A DNA stretch of 64,000 nt from Campylorhamphus procurvoides. Its lineage: Eukaryota > Chordata > Aves > Passeriformes > Dendrocolaptidae. Below the pieces are notes generated by a model. That model ran no database searches. It saw only the letters and a program-made list of their open reading frames with translations, and was not told where the DNA came from. The translations under genes and the position numbers were made by a program. Of this stretch, positions 13,106 through 25,330 are shown piece after piece. Position 1 is the stretch's first letter. Every line of letters begins with the position of its first letter. The stretch is taken from contig WBMV01002667.1 in assembly GCA_013396655.1 (NCBI GenBank), positions 248,001 to 312,000 on the forward strand, in the 5' to 3' direction.

Positions 13106-14773
13106 AAAATAACCAAAAAATAATAAAAGAAAGCAAACCTAGCAAGTGCTCAAGGGCTCTTTTAGATTATTAGGAGATGACATTCTGCATATTGTGTGCA
13201 GTGCTTGGGTAAATGTCAATTCCCAGAGCCCAGGAGTAGTTTTGGGGTTTGCTGGCCCTGCAGAAGTTGCTGTATGACCCTCCATTGGCATCTTATTTAA
13301 TCCTTCTCCCCCTGCTCTCCCTCCCCCACCATTCTGGGGAGCCACAAGGGTAAACTCTGCCTCTTCTCACATGGCAGAAAGCCTGGGAAGGATCCTGTGC
13401 TCGTTTCCATTATGATAAAAGACAAAACAACTAAATTAAATTGGAAGCAATCTCTGCATTACACAAGTCTACATACTCCAAAATTCTCAAAACAAAAGGG
13501 GTGCAGGGAAAGCCAATCACCATCTCAGAAAGGAGGAAAAAAGTGTCTCTGGACTAGAACTTTTACTGTTCCTTAACTCAGAACTGAAATATTTTAACTC
13601 CTCCACGACCAGAGCCATTGAACTCACATAATGCAAACAACAAAGCGAGGGAAGCTGCTCTGAATCTGAATATTCCCTGAGTTTTGTGCTGATGTGAAAT
13701 GACATCATCACAGAGTAGACTTGCCCTCAGTTGCTGTCAGGGTTTGTTGTCTGAAGCTGCAGTTTGCAGATGTTCACAGGGAGATGTGGTTGCTGGGCAG
13801 GGGGAAAATGTGCTTGCGACTTGGCAGGGTTGGGATGCAGAGGAAACCCAAACTGCCTTCTTGCACTGGGATTCTTTTTTCCCTTAAAAAAAAATAGTTG
13901 AAACTTTGAAAGACTAGACTATCATTTGTTATGGTTAAATTGGCCACTGACCCACTGGCATAGAAAAGAATCTTTTGCAAAAACTTGTTGCTCGATTTTA
14001 TTTCCTTGGAAATGCAGGAACAGAAAAGTTAACTGATCAGGTATCTTGCCTCATCCAATTTAATTATTTTAACCAAAAAGAAAAAAAAAGAAAAGGTGGT
14101 TGTGGGGGGAAGGAATTCCTTGGAGCTCAAGTCACAATGTTATTATCAATTCAAATTCAGTGAGCTTTTCTGTCCCTTGGCTCTGAGTGGAACCTGATCT
14201 TATGAAACAGAGATGCTTTACCTGATTCTGTGTGTGCACATGTGCACTGAAAGGACATGCTAATATGTTTAACCTTCTTTAATCTGTGTTAAAAGGGAAT
14301 GGAATAAATTGCATTATTTTTTTATTATTATTCATATGTATTTACATCTATAAATGCCATTACTACATGCATAAGCCATAGCTGGAATGGGGATTGGCCA
14401 GATGAAACCTGGCCCCTAAAATGTCTATGCAGGTATGTGCAGGATACCCAGAAATCTTTTAAACCTGCAGTTCAGGGCTCTGGATTTTCCTCCCTGGTTA
14501 CAGCAGGTAATAATTCACCTTTCTGTGTTTCTCAGTGAGTGTTTTTTGAGGGGTTTGTTCAGCAGTGATACCAGCATGGCATCGTGTTTAATAGATCTGG
14601 AATTATCCAGGATGGGATCAGCAGTAAGTGGTGCTGGGATTACAAACGAGATCGAGCAAAAACATTGTTATTTCTGCAGACTTTCCCACTTGTGCTGACT
14701 GTGATGAAAAATATTCCTGCAGAAGTGATGTAATCCCATAAAAGTTTGTGATGAAAGTGTAATTTGCCTCTTC

Positions 14774-14789
14774 AAAAAAAAAAAAAAAA
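14774..14789. repeat. Poly(A) tract
   Basis: Sixteen A residues follow TGCCTCTTC. No retrogene or SINE body is recognisable on the 5' side, and no target-site duplication was found. Confidence 0.9.
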
Positions 14790-16454
14790 GGAAGCATTTA
14801 CATTGGGAAAAAACACATCTTGTTTTTTCAAGCATTTCAAACGAACCCTGGGAACTGCAGGTCTGTCCGTGGACTCTGCAGTTACCTGGCTGGGTCTCCC
14901 TCGTGACTGATAAGTTCCAGCTCTGTTCTGATAATGTCCCATGGTGAGATAACCGGGACAAAGGAGGGGCTTTCTCCCATTCCAGACGTGGCTCCCCTCA
15001 GGTGAAGCCACTCGGTTGTTCCCAAGTTGACCCCTTGACCTTCTAATCACTGACAAATTATCCACTGCTTTATTCTACAGTCTTCATTATGCACTGTTAT
15101 TAAACACACTAATTTCTTTTTTATTAGGACAGGATCATGAGGTGCAATAATGACCCTTTCCATCGACTTCAGGGAGGGGTTATGGAAGTATTTCTGTGAT
15201 TTTTTTTTAGATAAATTTTAGTATCTTGCCATAGTTCCTGTGGCGGTGTTTTCAGATGTTGGTGATGTGGGAAGTGACACTGTGAGCTTTCAGGTGTTGT
15301 GTTTTATAAAACATTTGATGTTTTTAGGAGCTGAAGTCCCTATAGAGGAAAAACCTTCACACAAGATGTCCCCTGTCCCCGAAATGAGAGAACCCTGTAA
15401 GTTCCTTCTGTGGCCCTTCCTGCTCCTGCAGTGCTGGAGCTGCAGACCTGGTCAGACCCGTGACTGTATCAGCAGCCATAGAATGTAAAACTGGGTTTGT
15501 GCTCCTGGATTTGGGTTGAGTTGGGTTAAACTCTTCCCATGGACGAGCTGGGGCTGGAGCTGCTTGCTGTGGTTCCTGGGCTCTGTACAGGTGAGGGGCT
15601 ACAGGAGGGGGTTTGTACCCCAGTGAACCCCAACGTGAGTGACCTCCTGGTGATGGACAGAGCAGTTAGAAGCTCAGGCTCTACACCAGACTTGAAGTGA
15701 GTCTGAAGGGAAGAAAGAAGGAAACACGTTTTGCCTAAAATAACAGAGATAACTCGATGTTTCTTGCCTAATGTTTTTTGAAGTTTCCCATCAGTCTTTT
15801 CACTAAAGCATTTCCAGTTTTTCAAAGGATTTATTGTGATGGTATAGGGAGCATGGGGGAGGGCAAACAAATTAGGGGTTTAAAATTACTATTAAGTATC
15901 TTATTTTCAACCCCCTTGACTGAGTTCCTCATTTCAGAAGGGAAGAAATCAATGAACCATAGTCTGCGTTTTCAAAGAGAACTAGTGAGCTTAAGTTTCC
16001 AATATAGGACATCTTAAAGAAACCCAATTTTTCAGAAAGCTGCAAGTGCCTGCCTTCTGCACAGACCTTGCCTTCTTGGTGTTTCTGTGGGGTGGCAGAT
16101 GCTGAGATATCTAAAATGAACCTTGAAAGCTTAAAACAGCATCTTTGATAAGTGTTTATTTCTCAATGTCCATTCAGCTATGAGGGAATGAAATTTAGCT
16201 CATACATTACTTCATAATGTAGGACCTCAAAAGTTAATCCAAATTAACTAATTCCCTAAATATTATTTCAAATATTGATGACTGGGAGACGTTACCAACA
16301 CTGCTGAGTGAACAAGCAGATGAAGTCAGAATTTAGCCCTTATCAAGCTTTTGAGAAGCTTCACGTTTGATCTTCTTCCTTTTATGTGTTTATTTGGATT
16401 CATTTGAGCAGCATCATCAGGAGCTGGAGCAGAACTGTTGTCTGCTAAAATGGG

Positions 16455-16506
16455 ATATATTCATATATATGTGTGTGTGCATATATATATATATATACAT
16501 ATATAC
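16455..16506. repeat. Compound (AT)n-(GT)n-(AT)n microsatellite
   Basis: AT repeats interrupted by GTGTGTGTGC continue into about eight AT units and a short imperfect tail. It is likely length-polymorphic. Confidence 0.95.
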
Positions 16507-17188
16507 CACTGTTCATCCTTCGTCTCATGTTGTCCTTTTAGCACATGGGGAGAGAATCCCAGTGAAATCTTAGGACTGAATTTAATCAGACCCAGAATGT
16601 CTCAGAAGATTCTCAGTGAAAAAGCACAAACCCAGAGTAGATTTGTTGAGCAGATGAAATAATCTGGTCACTCACAGCGTAAGGGCTGAGCTGGTGGTAA
16701 ATCCCTGCCCATGGGTGGGTGTTTTTTAAGCGACTGGTAGGAAGGTGTAAGCTGTGGGTATTTTAGTCCAAGCTCTTTTGTTGCAAGATTTAAAAAATAA
16801 ATAAATCAAGTGAAATCAAAGGCTGGGGTTTGGCTGATGGGGGTGGGATGGAGATGGTGCCTGGTGATTAGAGCCTCTCACAAAACGGGCTCTGGGTTCA
16901 GGTTCACAGAATTATTTCCCCGTTATCTTTGTTGTCGATGGCTTGATTGTGTAGAGATTGCCACAGAAGGGCTCTGTTATTTTGGAGTAAAAGGGACCTG
17001 TTGTATTGTTTAACACGCACTTGTTCCAGTTCTGAGTGCTTTCCATCTGTTTTCCTATTTCCTTCCTCTCGATAGGAGCAGCATTTCCTCCCCTTCTTAT
17101 GCTGGTGGAGGGAGGAGAGGGAGACTCTGTGCAAAGCCTCACTAAGCTCAGTGTTGGAGGATGTTGCCCAGGATTTAATCCTGTCTTT

Positions 17189-17221
17189 GGGAGAAGAAAA
17201 GGGGAAAGAGGGGAGAAGGAG
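17189..17221 (+). repeat. 33-base uninterrupted purine tract
   Basis: GGGAGAAGAAAAGGGGAAAG continues with AGGGGAGAAGGAG without a pyrimidine. It is a possible triplex-forming tract, though the mirror symmetry is only partial. Confidence 0.8.
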
Positions 17222-17794
17222 TAATTTTTTTTTGTTAATTTGTTTCCAAGGCTTTGGAGAAAAGGTCTATGGAAGGCTGGAAGCCTGGACAGAGTCGGAT
17301 CAGGAGTTTTGCTCCCTCACAGCTTGTGGGTGGCCCATGTGGTACAATTTTGGGCCCTTGTCCAGGTCATGGTGAATTAAGAGTCCATAACAGAGAAAAA
17401 CCTTCTCCAGCAAGTGCTGATTTCTCTCTCCTTCCTCTCCCAACCCTTCTCTTTGCAATTCCAGTGAGTGGGTGAACGTGCAACTCAGCAAAGGAGGGTT
17501 TATTCTTCTCTCCCCCTTGATTTGTGGTTCCTCCCATAAATAATCCATGTTTGAGGCACTCTGGTCTCCTCTCTGCCCATGTGGCATCCAGTCCGAGGTG
17601 GGCAGGACTCATCCAGGCTGTCAGTAACCTCTTGCCTCTGTAAAATCAAAGCAAAGAGAGACATTAAGAGGAGAAATACGAAAGAGAAGCAGATTTCCCA
17701 GAAGAGCCTGAGCATCCTGGGGTGGTGGCAGTGGGGCTGTGTCTCCAGGTGACCCCCAGCTGCCTCCAACAGTTCTTATGTAACCTTGTCTTCC

Positions 17795-18270
17795 CCTCAG
17801 AGCTCGATGGGATAATGGATTTCTTTAAATTAATAATGCGTAAAAGGAGATTTACACCGCGCCGCTCAAATATTGTCTTTGCCTTTTATTCATGCATTTG
17901 TCACTGTAATCCCTAATCGAGGTGTTCAGTGGGGGGGATAAATAATGAAGGGGAAAAAACTCTGTCATCATCCAGAGCCATTTGCAAATTCATCACCAAT
18001 ATTCTTTTGGAAGCAGAGACAGAGGGAAATGAAAAATATAGACTGGTGCTAATATATCTCACTGATTTCCATCTCCCATTTATTCCGAGAGCCTACTTTG
18101 AGCTATGATAGAATGTGAATCCCAGGAATTGCCAGTGCTTTTTAGAGACGAGTCTAAGGCTGTTACTGAGCCTCTCAAGCAACAGAGTAAATATAGTCAA
18201 TGATTACCAAGTTAATGTACTTTATAGTCAGACATAATACACTTACCTTGAGTTTTTTGATTAATTAGGG
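17795..18270. promoter_or_regulatory. Candidate conserved non-coding element (intron 1)
   Basis: The block has several CpGs in an otherwise AT-rich context (ACACCGCGCCGCTCAAATAT near 17854). It also has TAATTAATAATGCG-like homeobox cores, CATTTGCAAATTC-type and ATGATTACC motifs. There is no repeat and no long frame. The texture is typical of ultraconserved developmental introns, but conservation was not tested. Confidence 0.4.
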
Positions 18271-18646
18271 TTTAACTTACTGTGTACAAAATAGTAAGGA
18301 AGTTGCAGCAATTCTTTGGCATTTAAGCCTCTGTGAAAGCTTTTTAAGATGTGTTTAAAAAGGCAAGGAAAATAAAGCAAATATTTTAAAGTAGAAATCC
18401 TGTAAAGATTTATTTATTCATTACTAAAAGAATGACTGGAATAGGTTAGAAAAGCCATCCCAAACCAGATGCAATTTCTTGTGGAGTTCAGATTCCTTTA
18501 ACCTTCATAAAAAATGTTGCAACTCCCGAATTTTGAAATTGTGGTCTTGGGACAAAGACAAAATGTGTTATTGCAAAAGAGCTTCCCTTGCTTCCCTTCC
18601 CTGAGCATCTCAGCCTAGGAATTCTTACCAAATTTAGAGGGGAAGG

Positions 18647-18667
18647 ACACATCATCAGATGATGTGT
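18647..18667. repeat. 21-bp near-perfect palindrome with adjacent 20-bp-period repeat
   Basis: ACACATCATC and GATGATGTGT are perfect complements separated by a single A. Just downstream, TATGCCAGG occurs at 18673-18681 and 18693-18701, a 20-bp period. Confidence 0.85.
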
Positions 18668-19184
18668 GACACTATGCCAGGGTTATTTGGGTTATGCCAG
18701 GATAGAACACAGTGTTCAATATCATACCTTTAAACTAAGCACAGGTCATTTTATACCTTTTACTGGGGCTTTTATGATCACCCTGGTACCAAACTGGGTA
18801 GTTTGAAGCCAAATAGGATCCAATTGGATCCAGTGTCCCTGGAATTCAAACTGATGAGCTGCAAGGATGTGCTGGAAGGAGCTGAAAGAACAGGCTCAGT
18901 TTGTGGGCAGGGGTTTTCTTATCAGGGATAGTGAGGAGGATGGAGAGGATGGTTTTTGTTCCTCTGCTCTCTTTCATCAGTGCCCAGTCTGTGTTTGCCC
19001 CGACTTCATCTCCTCATTATACACAGCAAACACTGCACAGAAGGGGGAGGTGTTGGGGGGGAGTGAAAAGTTTGGGCTTAATATAAATCCTAAGGTAATG
19101 ACCTGGTGTTTGGGATCCTGGGAGCTGAGAAGTGCCTGGAGTTACTGGAATGTGCTGCTGGATGTGCAACCACTGCCAGGCTGG

Positions 19185-19239
19185 GCTCAGCCAGGGCCAG
19201 GCAGGGCTTTAAAGACCAAGCTCAGCCAGGACCAGGCAG
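19185..19239. repeat. Short imperfect tandem duplication
   Basis: GCTCAGCCAGGGCCAGGCAG (19185-19204) recurs as GCTCAGCCAGGACCAGGCAG (19220-19239) with one mismatch. The period is 35 bp, a small local duplication. Confidence 0.8.
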
Positions 19240-20035
19240 CAGAGTGAAAACACAATGTAGTAGCACTCTGGGAAGGGGGAGAAGATGAAATATATCACAA
19301 GATAATAAGAAAATAAACCATTAAAAGGCTCTGTTTCCTATTATCATGTGGTTTTATGTTAATGAAGTTGTTCCAGGCCTGTTTGAGTTTAACTCAAGCA
19401 GGGGAATATGAGTAATATGAAAAATATGTGGGGCTGAAGACCCTAAGTTGAAAAGTCTGTGAAACATGGGATGTTTTCGTTCACCAGGCATTTCACAAGG
19501 AGAAATAAAGCAGCCAGAAAGTGGCATGGAAAAAACACAAAGTGCCAGATTTTCCTTGTGTGATTCCTGGGTCTCCACTCTGTGTTTACCACGGGCAGCC
19601 CTGGTGTGGACAACGGGGGGGATCAGGTTCAGATTCGCCCTCAGTTTGCCCATATTTATGTAAATACTTTGATGAATCTCAACATTCCAGAAAAGATGAA
19701 CTGAGTGATAAATTGCCAGCTCTGTGTAGTGTCTGTCCAGGTTTAATTAGCGTTGGATGTTTTTTAAACAGATAATTGTTCTATAAAACAAGAAAAAATA
19801 TTGGAGGTAGAATTTGGAAAGCTGCTCCAATCAGAAAATGGAAAACTATGAAAATGTCCAGACTTGAATATTTTTTGCAGTGTTTTATTTCAGAAAAGCT
19901 ACAAAATAGAGCTCTGACCTGAAATGACCTGATTTTAGAAACAGAAAAAAGAAAGCATGAAAGGACTAAGATGTCACAGATATATAAAAACAGATTCTGC
20001 TGTGAATTGAATGGTTCTTTTAAAATTTATTATTG

Positions 20036-20053
20036 TTTTCAATTAATTGAAAA
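20036..20053. repeat. 18-bp perfect palindrome
   Basis: TTTTCAATTAATTGAAAA has zero spacing and a homeodomain-type AATTAATT core, in a strongly AT-rich stretch. Confidence 0.85.
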
Positions 20054-20211
20054 TGCACCAAAAGCCTGCTGTCATTTAAGATGTACTGAACTCCTTAAAT
20101 TAATTTTTTGCTTTAAAAAGGAACTTTAAAGAAATCATGTGATGTGATAGCAAGGATCATATCCAGGAACTGGTTGGAAAAGTTTAGAGTTCAGTTGAAA
20201 TTGTTATTTTC

Positions 20212-20245
20212 CTTTATTTTATTTTATTTATTTAATTATTTTTAT
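20212..20245. repeat. (TTTTA)n-like AT-rich tract
   Basis: TTTCCTTTATTTTATTTTAT continues into TTATTTAATTATTTTTAT, an imperfect TTTTA/TTTA repeat. Confidence 0.85.
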
Positions 20246-20577
20246 ATTTCTCAGTGATGCTACACTGAGCATCCTGATCTCACTCCCAGGAAGGAGATCA
20301 CTGGTCTGATTAATGAAATAAAGTTAATTTTCCCATTAAACAGCTGGGGTGGTTCCCTCTCTGTTCCACCACTTTTTCAGCCCATGGTTACACTCTCCAC
20401 CATTATTTATGAACATTTTCATTGTGACTCGATAGCTAAATCCAGCAGGATTTAATATAAAACTTGATACAACTGTTCCTGGTGAGATCTCTCCACATGG
20501 ATCTACATGACACAACATTTCTTCCTCCTGTGTTACTCCTTCTAGGAATACTTTTGTTGGGCCCTAAACCAGGGCAA

Positions 20578-20588
20578 CCCCCCCCCCC
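20578..20588. repeat. Poly(C) tract
   Basis: Eleven C residues after CAGGGCAA. A similar nine-C run lies at 1908-1916. Both are likely sequencing-length hot spots. Confidence 0.9.
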
Positions 20589-20989
20589 ACATTCCAGCCT
20601 GCCCAGTAACACCAGAATCAAGGTCTTCTCTTCCCCTGCAACTGGGCTTTGCCAGGCCACAGCACAAACAGTCAACTGCACTTGAACAGACCATTTCTCT
20701 GCCTTTGAAGGTATTATTAAGAAAAATATTTAAGATAAAAATATTTTTACATTTTGCTTCTGCTGGCCAGCGATTGTCCCATGTTGTTTGAAGTATTAAC
20801 TGTTAGCAAAGGGAGCTTAAAGCTTTCTTTTTAAGAGGAAAAATTCTTCTGCTGTCAACCAGGTGTCTAAATGACTGTTATTTTTCACTGTTGATTTTTC
20901 AGGAAATAATGTGGATGCACTGAAAATATGACACTCAAAATCAGCATTTTATTTTTATTTAGAATTAAATACTGCTACTGTCAACAGCT

Positions 20990-21165
20990 ACCCAGAGACT
21001 TTGTGGCTGCCCCATCCCTGGGAGTGTCCAAAGCCAGGCTGGATGGAGCTTGGAACAACCTGGAATAGTGGAAGGTGTCCCTGTCCATGGCAGGGGATGG
21101 GACTGGCAGGTCTTCAAGGTCCCTTCCAACCCAAACCATTCCATGACTCTGTGACTCAGAACAGG
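20990..21165 (+). mobile_element. CR1 LINE 3' fragment, sense
   Basis: CAGAGACTTTGTGGCTGCCC leads into GAAGGTGTCCCTGTCCATGG, a TCAAGGTCCCTTCCAACCC segment and a terminal CCATTCCATGACTCTGTGAC. The copy is about 170 bp with modest divergence, including a CCTGGAATAGTGG variant of the usual CCTGGGCTGGTGG. Confidence 0.92.
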
Positions 21166-22759
21166 CACCTGTGCAGGACAAAATTTAAGCAGAATAGTGT
21201 TCAACATTAATGCTATTTTTGCATCAAACCTGAATTCTTCAGTGAAGGGGGGTTGCTTGTGTCATGCAGGAGCCTCTGATAACCCAGATGGGTGAGCAGC
21301 CTGTTGTGGGACCAGTGGTTTGCACCCTAGAGTGGTTCTTGTTCCTGCTTTGATGTTTAAATTCATAGAAGTTGCAAATGGGACAAAATGGCTTTGGGGT
21401 GGAAGAGCCTAAATGGGCACAAGGTGGTTCTTGGTGCTGTCAGGAGAGCAGGGAAATGGCAGCAGATGGGACCCCTTAGAGCCCTGGCCGGGACTGGAAG
21501 GGGCTGCAACATTAACCAGCAATATCACCTTGCCTCCTGTTTTGCTGAAATGAATTAACTGGCAGGAAATCATGGATTTCCGAGCCCGGCTTTCCTTACG
21601 ACATTCCTCCCTGCAAAAGGAGAATTAACCGGTGAAAGGGAGTAACAAGAAACAGGTTCTACAATTATTCTGTGTGGTAAGAGCCAAACAGCATCAACCT
21701 GGTTAGTAGCAGTTCTGCTGCTTTTCAAAGTTCTTTTTTTTTGAAGAAAAGGGGTTTGGGGAAAGAGGGAATGGAGAGTGCAGAGAATTGATTAGGAGAT
21801 GGTGGGTTGCAGTGGAGGCTTGAAGTCTCTTAGGGGTGGTAATACACCACAAACACCCAGAAACTGGGGTTGTATTACAGCAGTCCTGGGTTATTGGAAG
21901 TTATTACCAAAAGTTCTGTCTTTAAAAATTAATTTCTTTACATCACTGATGGATTCTTGATCTCTGTGTTGGTTTTTAAGTGATTTTTCTTGTCGAAAGA
22001 AGATATCTGGCTTTGAAGAGGCCATTTCTTATAGCACTTGGCTGTGTGTGTTTTCAGAACTGGGGGAAGAATCCACTGGGTACTTCTGCAAATTCTTCGT
22101 TAAATCCCTTATTAGGTCATGAATGGAAAGAAAAAAAAAGGCAGTAAAAAGTTTTGAAAAGGATTTTTGGAATTCTCACCATGGTTTTGTCATCTTCTCA
22201 ATGTTCAATGGTCACACTGTTAGAACTGCAGTGGTGGGAGTACGGGATGATGGGACAGGGCAAGGCTCAAGGAATGTGCTTTCCTTGCCATGGATTGTCC
22301 AGTACAGCAGGAACATTCAAAACTATTGCAAAGATTCATTCTTTGCCCTGCTCTTCCACTGCTGCAGAGGGTGTGTGAGTCTCCTTCCTCGTGCGTTCCT
22401 ATGGAGCTGCATTTCTTCACATTTCCCTTCATGGATCTGGCTTTCCAGTTTGACAATTGCAGGAAAATCCATGTGTGGTTGTGGATTGCTGCAGCCTGTC
22501 CTAAAGAGCACAAAGACTATGCCTTTGGAAACAAATTACAGTTTCAGAGGATTGTAGTGGTTGGGTTTGGTGTGTTTGTTTTCTAAATATTTTGCATAGT
22601 ATTTAAAAACTTGAAATTACAAGCCATGTTACAGCCAGACACTCATTGACAGCTGCTTTCCAGGTGTTCCCAGGTATGAGTGGTCAGTGCTCTTGGATCT
22701 GGAAGCCAGTTGTTCTCAGGAACTGTTATTTTGGAGGTAGGATGGGAGGATCCATTGAA

Positions 22760-23022
22760 AGGTGGTTACTCTCAGGAAGAGAACCTCAAGCTGCACCAGG
22801 GCAGGGTCAGGTTGGACATCAAAAGGAATTTCTGCATGGAAAGGGTGGTCAGGCATTGGCAGGGGCTGCCCAGGGGGGTTTGGAGTGCTCATCCCTGGAG
22901 GTGTCCAAGGAAGGACTGGATGTGGCACTCAGTGCTCTGGGTTGGGGGACAAGGTGGGCATTGGACACAGGGTGGGCTCTGTGGGCTGGGAGGGCTTTTC
23001 CAACCTCACTGATTCTGTGATA
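22760..23022 (+). mobile_element. CR1 LINE 3' fragment, diverged subfamily, sense
   Basis: The order is CTGCACCAGGGCAGGGTCAG, TTGGACATCAAAAGGAATTT, GGTGTCCAAGGAAGGACTGG and an end at CCAACCTCACTGATTCTGTG. The middle block (GTGGCACTCAGTGCTCTGGG) and the absence of CCATGGCAGGG set it apart from the other copies, which suggests a different CR1 subfamily. Confidence 0.9.
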
Positions 23023-23389
23023 CTTAAAATTTTCAGGGGCAGAGGCCTTGGGGAGTAAGCTCTGATCAAACCAACCCTGCTTCCAAGAATTTCCAAAACT
23101 GACCCTGGCAAAGTGCTGCTGATTTAAGATTGAATTCCTGCCCTCTCTCCCACTGGGAAATTGCATGGAGGGATGGCAAGCAGTGATAGGTGTTCTCACC
23201 CAAAGCCTTGCCTTGAAGGCCACCACTGCCTTTAGTCTCTGCTCCACCATTACCATCTCACTCCTCTCCTTCCCTTTTTTCCTGCCTCAGCAGCTCGCAG
23301 AGAAGGAAAAAAAAATAAATAAAATACAAAAAAAAAAGAATTCCTTTCTTGCCTGGCCCTGTGGCTGTGCTCTCCTTCCCTGTGCTCGT

Positions 23390-23700
23390 GTCCCAGAGCC
23401 GTGCTCGGGTCAGCAGCGAGCCAACGCTTTTGTCAGCGTGATTAATAGCGCTGTGGATTGTCGTTAATTCACTGGCTAATGACTGCAACTCTGGCCGCTC
23501 CCGGAGTAATCGGGTGATGTATGTGGGGAGCGCGCACCTCATGGCAGAGGTGAAAATCATTTCGACAAGTCAAATATTGTCACAGGGAACAAATGGCTCT
23601 CCCTGTTAATAAAAATTAATGAATTTTTTTTACCGCTGGCCTGCTAAATGAAGCCGTGGAGTGACTGAGTGGAGGGGACAAGCTCGGTGGAATTAAGCAC
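23390..23700. promoter_or_regulatory. Candidate conserved non-coding element with unusual CpG retention (intron 1)
   Basis: Many CpGs survive here (CAGCAGCGAGCCAACGC, TAGCGCTG, TGGCCGCTCCCGGAG, GGGAGCGCGCACC), interleaved with TAAT cores (GATTAATAG, GTTAATTCAC, AAAATTAATGAATT). CpGs are otherwise sparse in this intron. Their retention in a non-island, repeat-free block suggests constraint or hypomethylation. Confidence 0.42.
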
Positions 23701-25174
23701 TTTATTTGATGGTTAAAACTATAAACATCTTTATTACGGTTGTGATGGGATGTGGCAAGTGTTGGTGGGGCTTTTGTTTGTGTTCTGGAGGGGTTTGCTC
23801 AGAGGCACAGAGGCTTTTGGAGAGTTTGTGTCTGTGTTTGCATTGGGAGGAGGAAGAGATGGAAACCAAAAGAGGTTTGGACTGGTGTAGAAGGGATGAA
23901 GGTTTGATATTAGCAGGTATTGGATCCCTCCCTCTCTTCATTCTTTCAAGGACATGTCCAGAGTGGTCTGGGTGCTCCTGAACTTGCAAAGCCATCTCTG
24001 TGCTTGCCCAGGGCTTACTGGTTTCTGCCTTTCTATCAATTCCTTTCCCAATCCAGCCTCCAATTACACCGGGATTAAGATAATCGTTGACACCAAGCCT
24101 TGTCACAGAGTGATCCTGTGAGAGAGGTTGGTCTTGTCCCTGGTGGGTTTGAGGCCAGGCTGGAGAATGGGTGGGAAGGGAAGAACTGGCATGGCAAAGG
24201 CAGCATCCCTGAAGCAGTCAGCAGAATTTTGGGATGCTGCAGCCTGAGGTAGTACTTGATTGTCTGTTATCTGGTGACCTGCAGCCCATGAGTGATCACA
24301 GAAGAGTTTGGGTTGGTTTTTGAGGACTTTTGTGCCCATGAGAAATGCTGGGCCCTATTAGGGAGGTGATTGCTTGAGAGGTGCAATCTCTAGAGCAGAT
24401 GACTCCCAGAATCAGGATACAGCCCACCAGCACCTCGTGGGGATCAACAAACAGCCTCCTGCTGCAGCTTCTGCTTTCAAAGTATATTTGATTAGTGCAC
24501 GTGAACACAGGGCTTGGCATGTATCTCATAGGAAAATCCACCCAATTTGTCAATGAGACAGAATAAATTAAAACTTGATTAAGCAATCTCAAATCTGGGT
24601 TAAGTGTTACTGTGTTTAAAATCAAATTCTTTGTGGTAGATAAGAAACACAGAGCCTGTCTTTTGAAAAGACTGTGAAAACTCTAAATTTCAACTCTGTA
24701 ACTTATGTGATAATCTACTGCTATGTTCAGATTTGTAGTAAATGAATACCTGGCTGAATGTATGTTTTTAGAGATGACCAAATCTGCCTTGTATAGTAAA
24801 TAACATGAGCCAGAGCTTCTCCTCCTGCCTTGCCCTTAATCACTGTCACTCCTTTGCAGAAGCAGATTGACCAGCCCTGACATGCATCTCTTTAACGTGG
24901 CCATGTGACTGCTAAAATCCAGGAGTTGAAGAGTTAAGGCACAAATAAAATCTCCAGTTCAGACTGTCAGCTTAGATAGTGCTTAGCAAGGGTCGAGGAA
25001 AAAAAGCCAGTTGTGATTTAGAAGAAAAACAGTGAGATTTGACCAATTCCATGGAATACCTTTCTTAGCCCCAGGGCAAGTGGAAGTGGTATATTAACCA
25101 AGGAATAGAGCAGAGGAGGAAAAAGGCCAAATCACATTTCTTTGAAACAAAGAGGCTTTTTACCAGGAACAAGC

Positions 25175-25330
25175 CTTGATAAAAATTACAGTGGCATCGC
25201 AAGTCATTTCACCCGCTCTGCCTCGGGCCATATTAGAGCAGTGAGGAAATAGGGGATGCAGCGGCCCTGAAATACAAATACAGTAGTCCCGGGAGTGTTT
25301 TTAGTATAAATAATCCTTTTTAGAATAATG
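25175..25330. promoter_or_regulatory. Candidate short conserved non-coding element (intron 1)
   Basis: This is a compact repeat-free block with CpG-containing unique sequence (GGCATCGCAAGTCATTTCAC, CCCGCTCTGCCTCGGGCC, CAGCGGCCC, GTCCCGGGAG) followed by AGTATAAATAATCC. The call rests on texture only. Confidence 0.28.

Noticed and set aside
12884..13123. Open frame with the recurring GRDTFHQP / LDTSRDGAATASL peptide, also seen near 1.4, 4.8, 35.7, 44.2, 55.0 and 60.9 kb
   Set aside because: The same peptide appears on either strand wherever a CR1 3' region occurs. It is a chance translation of the repeat, not a gene family.
14774..14789. Poly(A) tract as the tail of a processed retrogene
   Set aside because: No coding remnant lies upstream and no target-site duplication was seen.
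23305..23340. A-rich tract before the CpG block considered as a SINE tail
   Set aside because: Only low-complexity A/T with no SINE body beside it.
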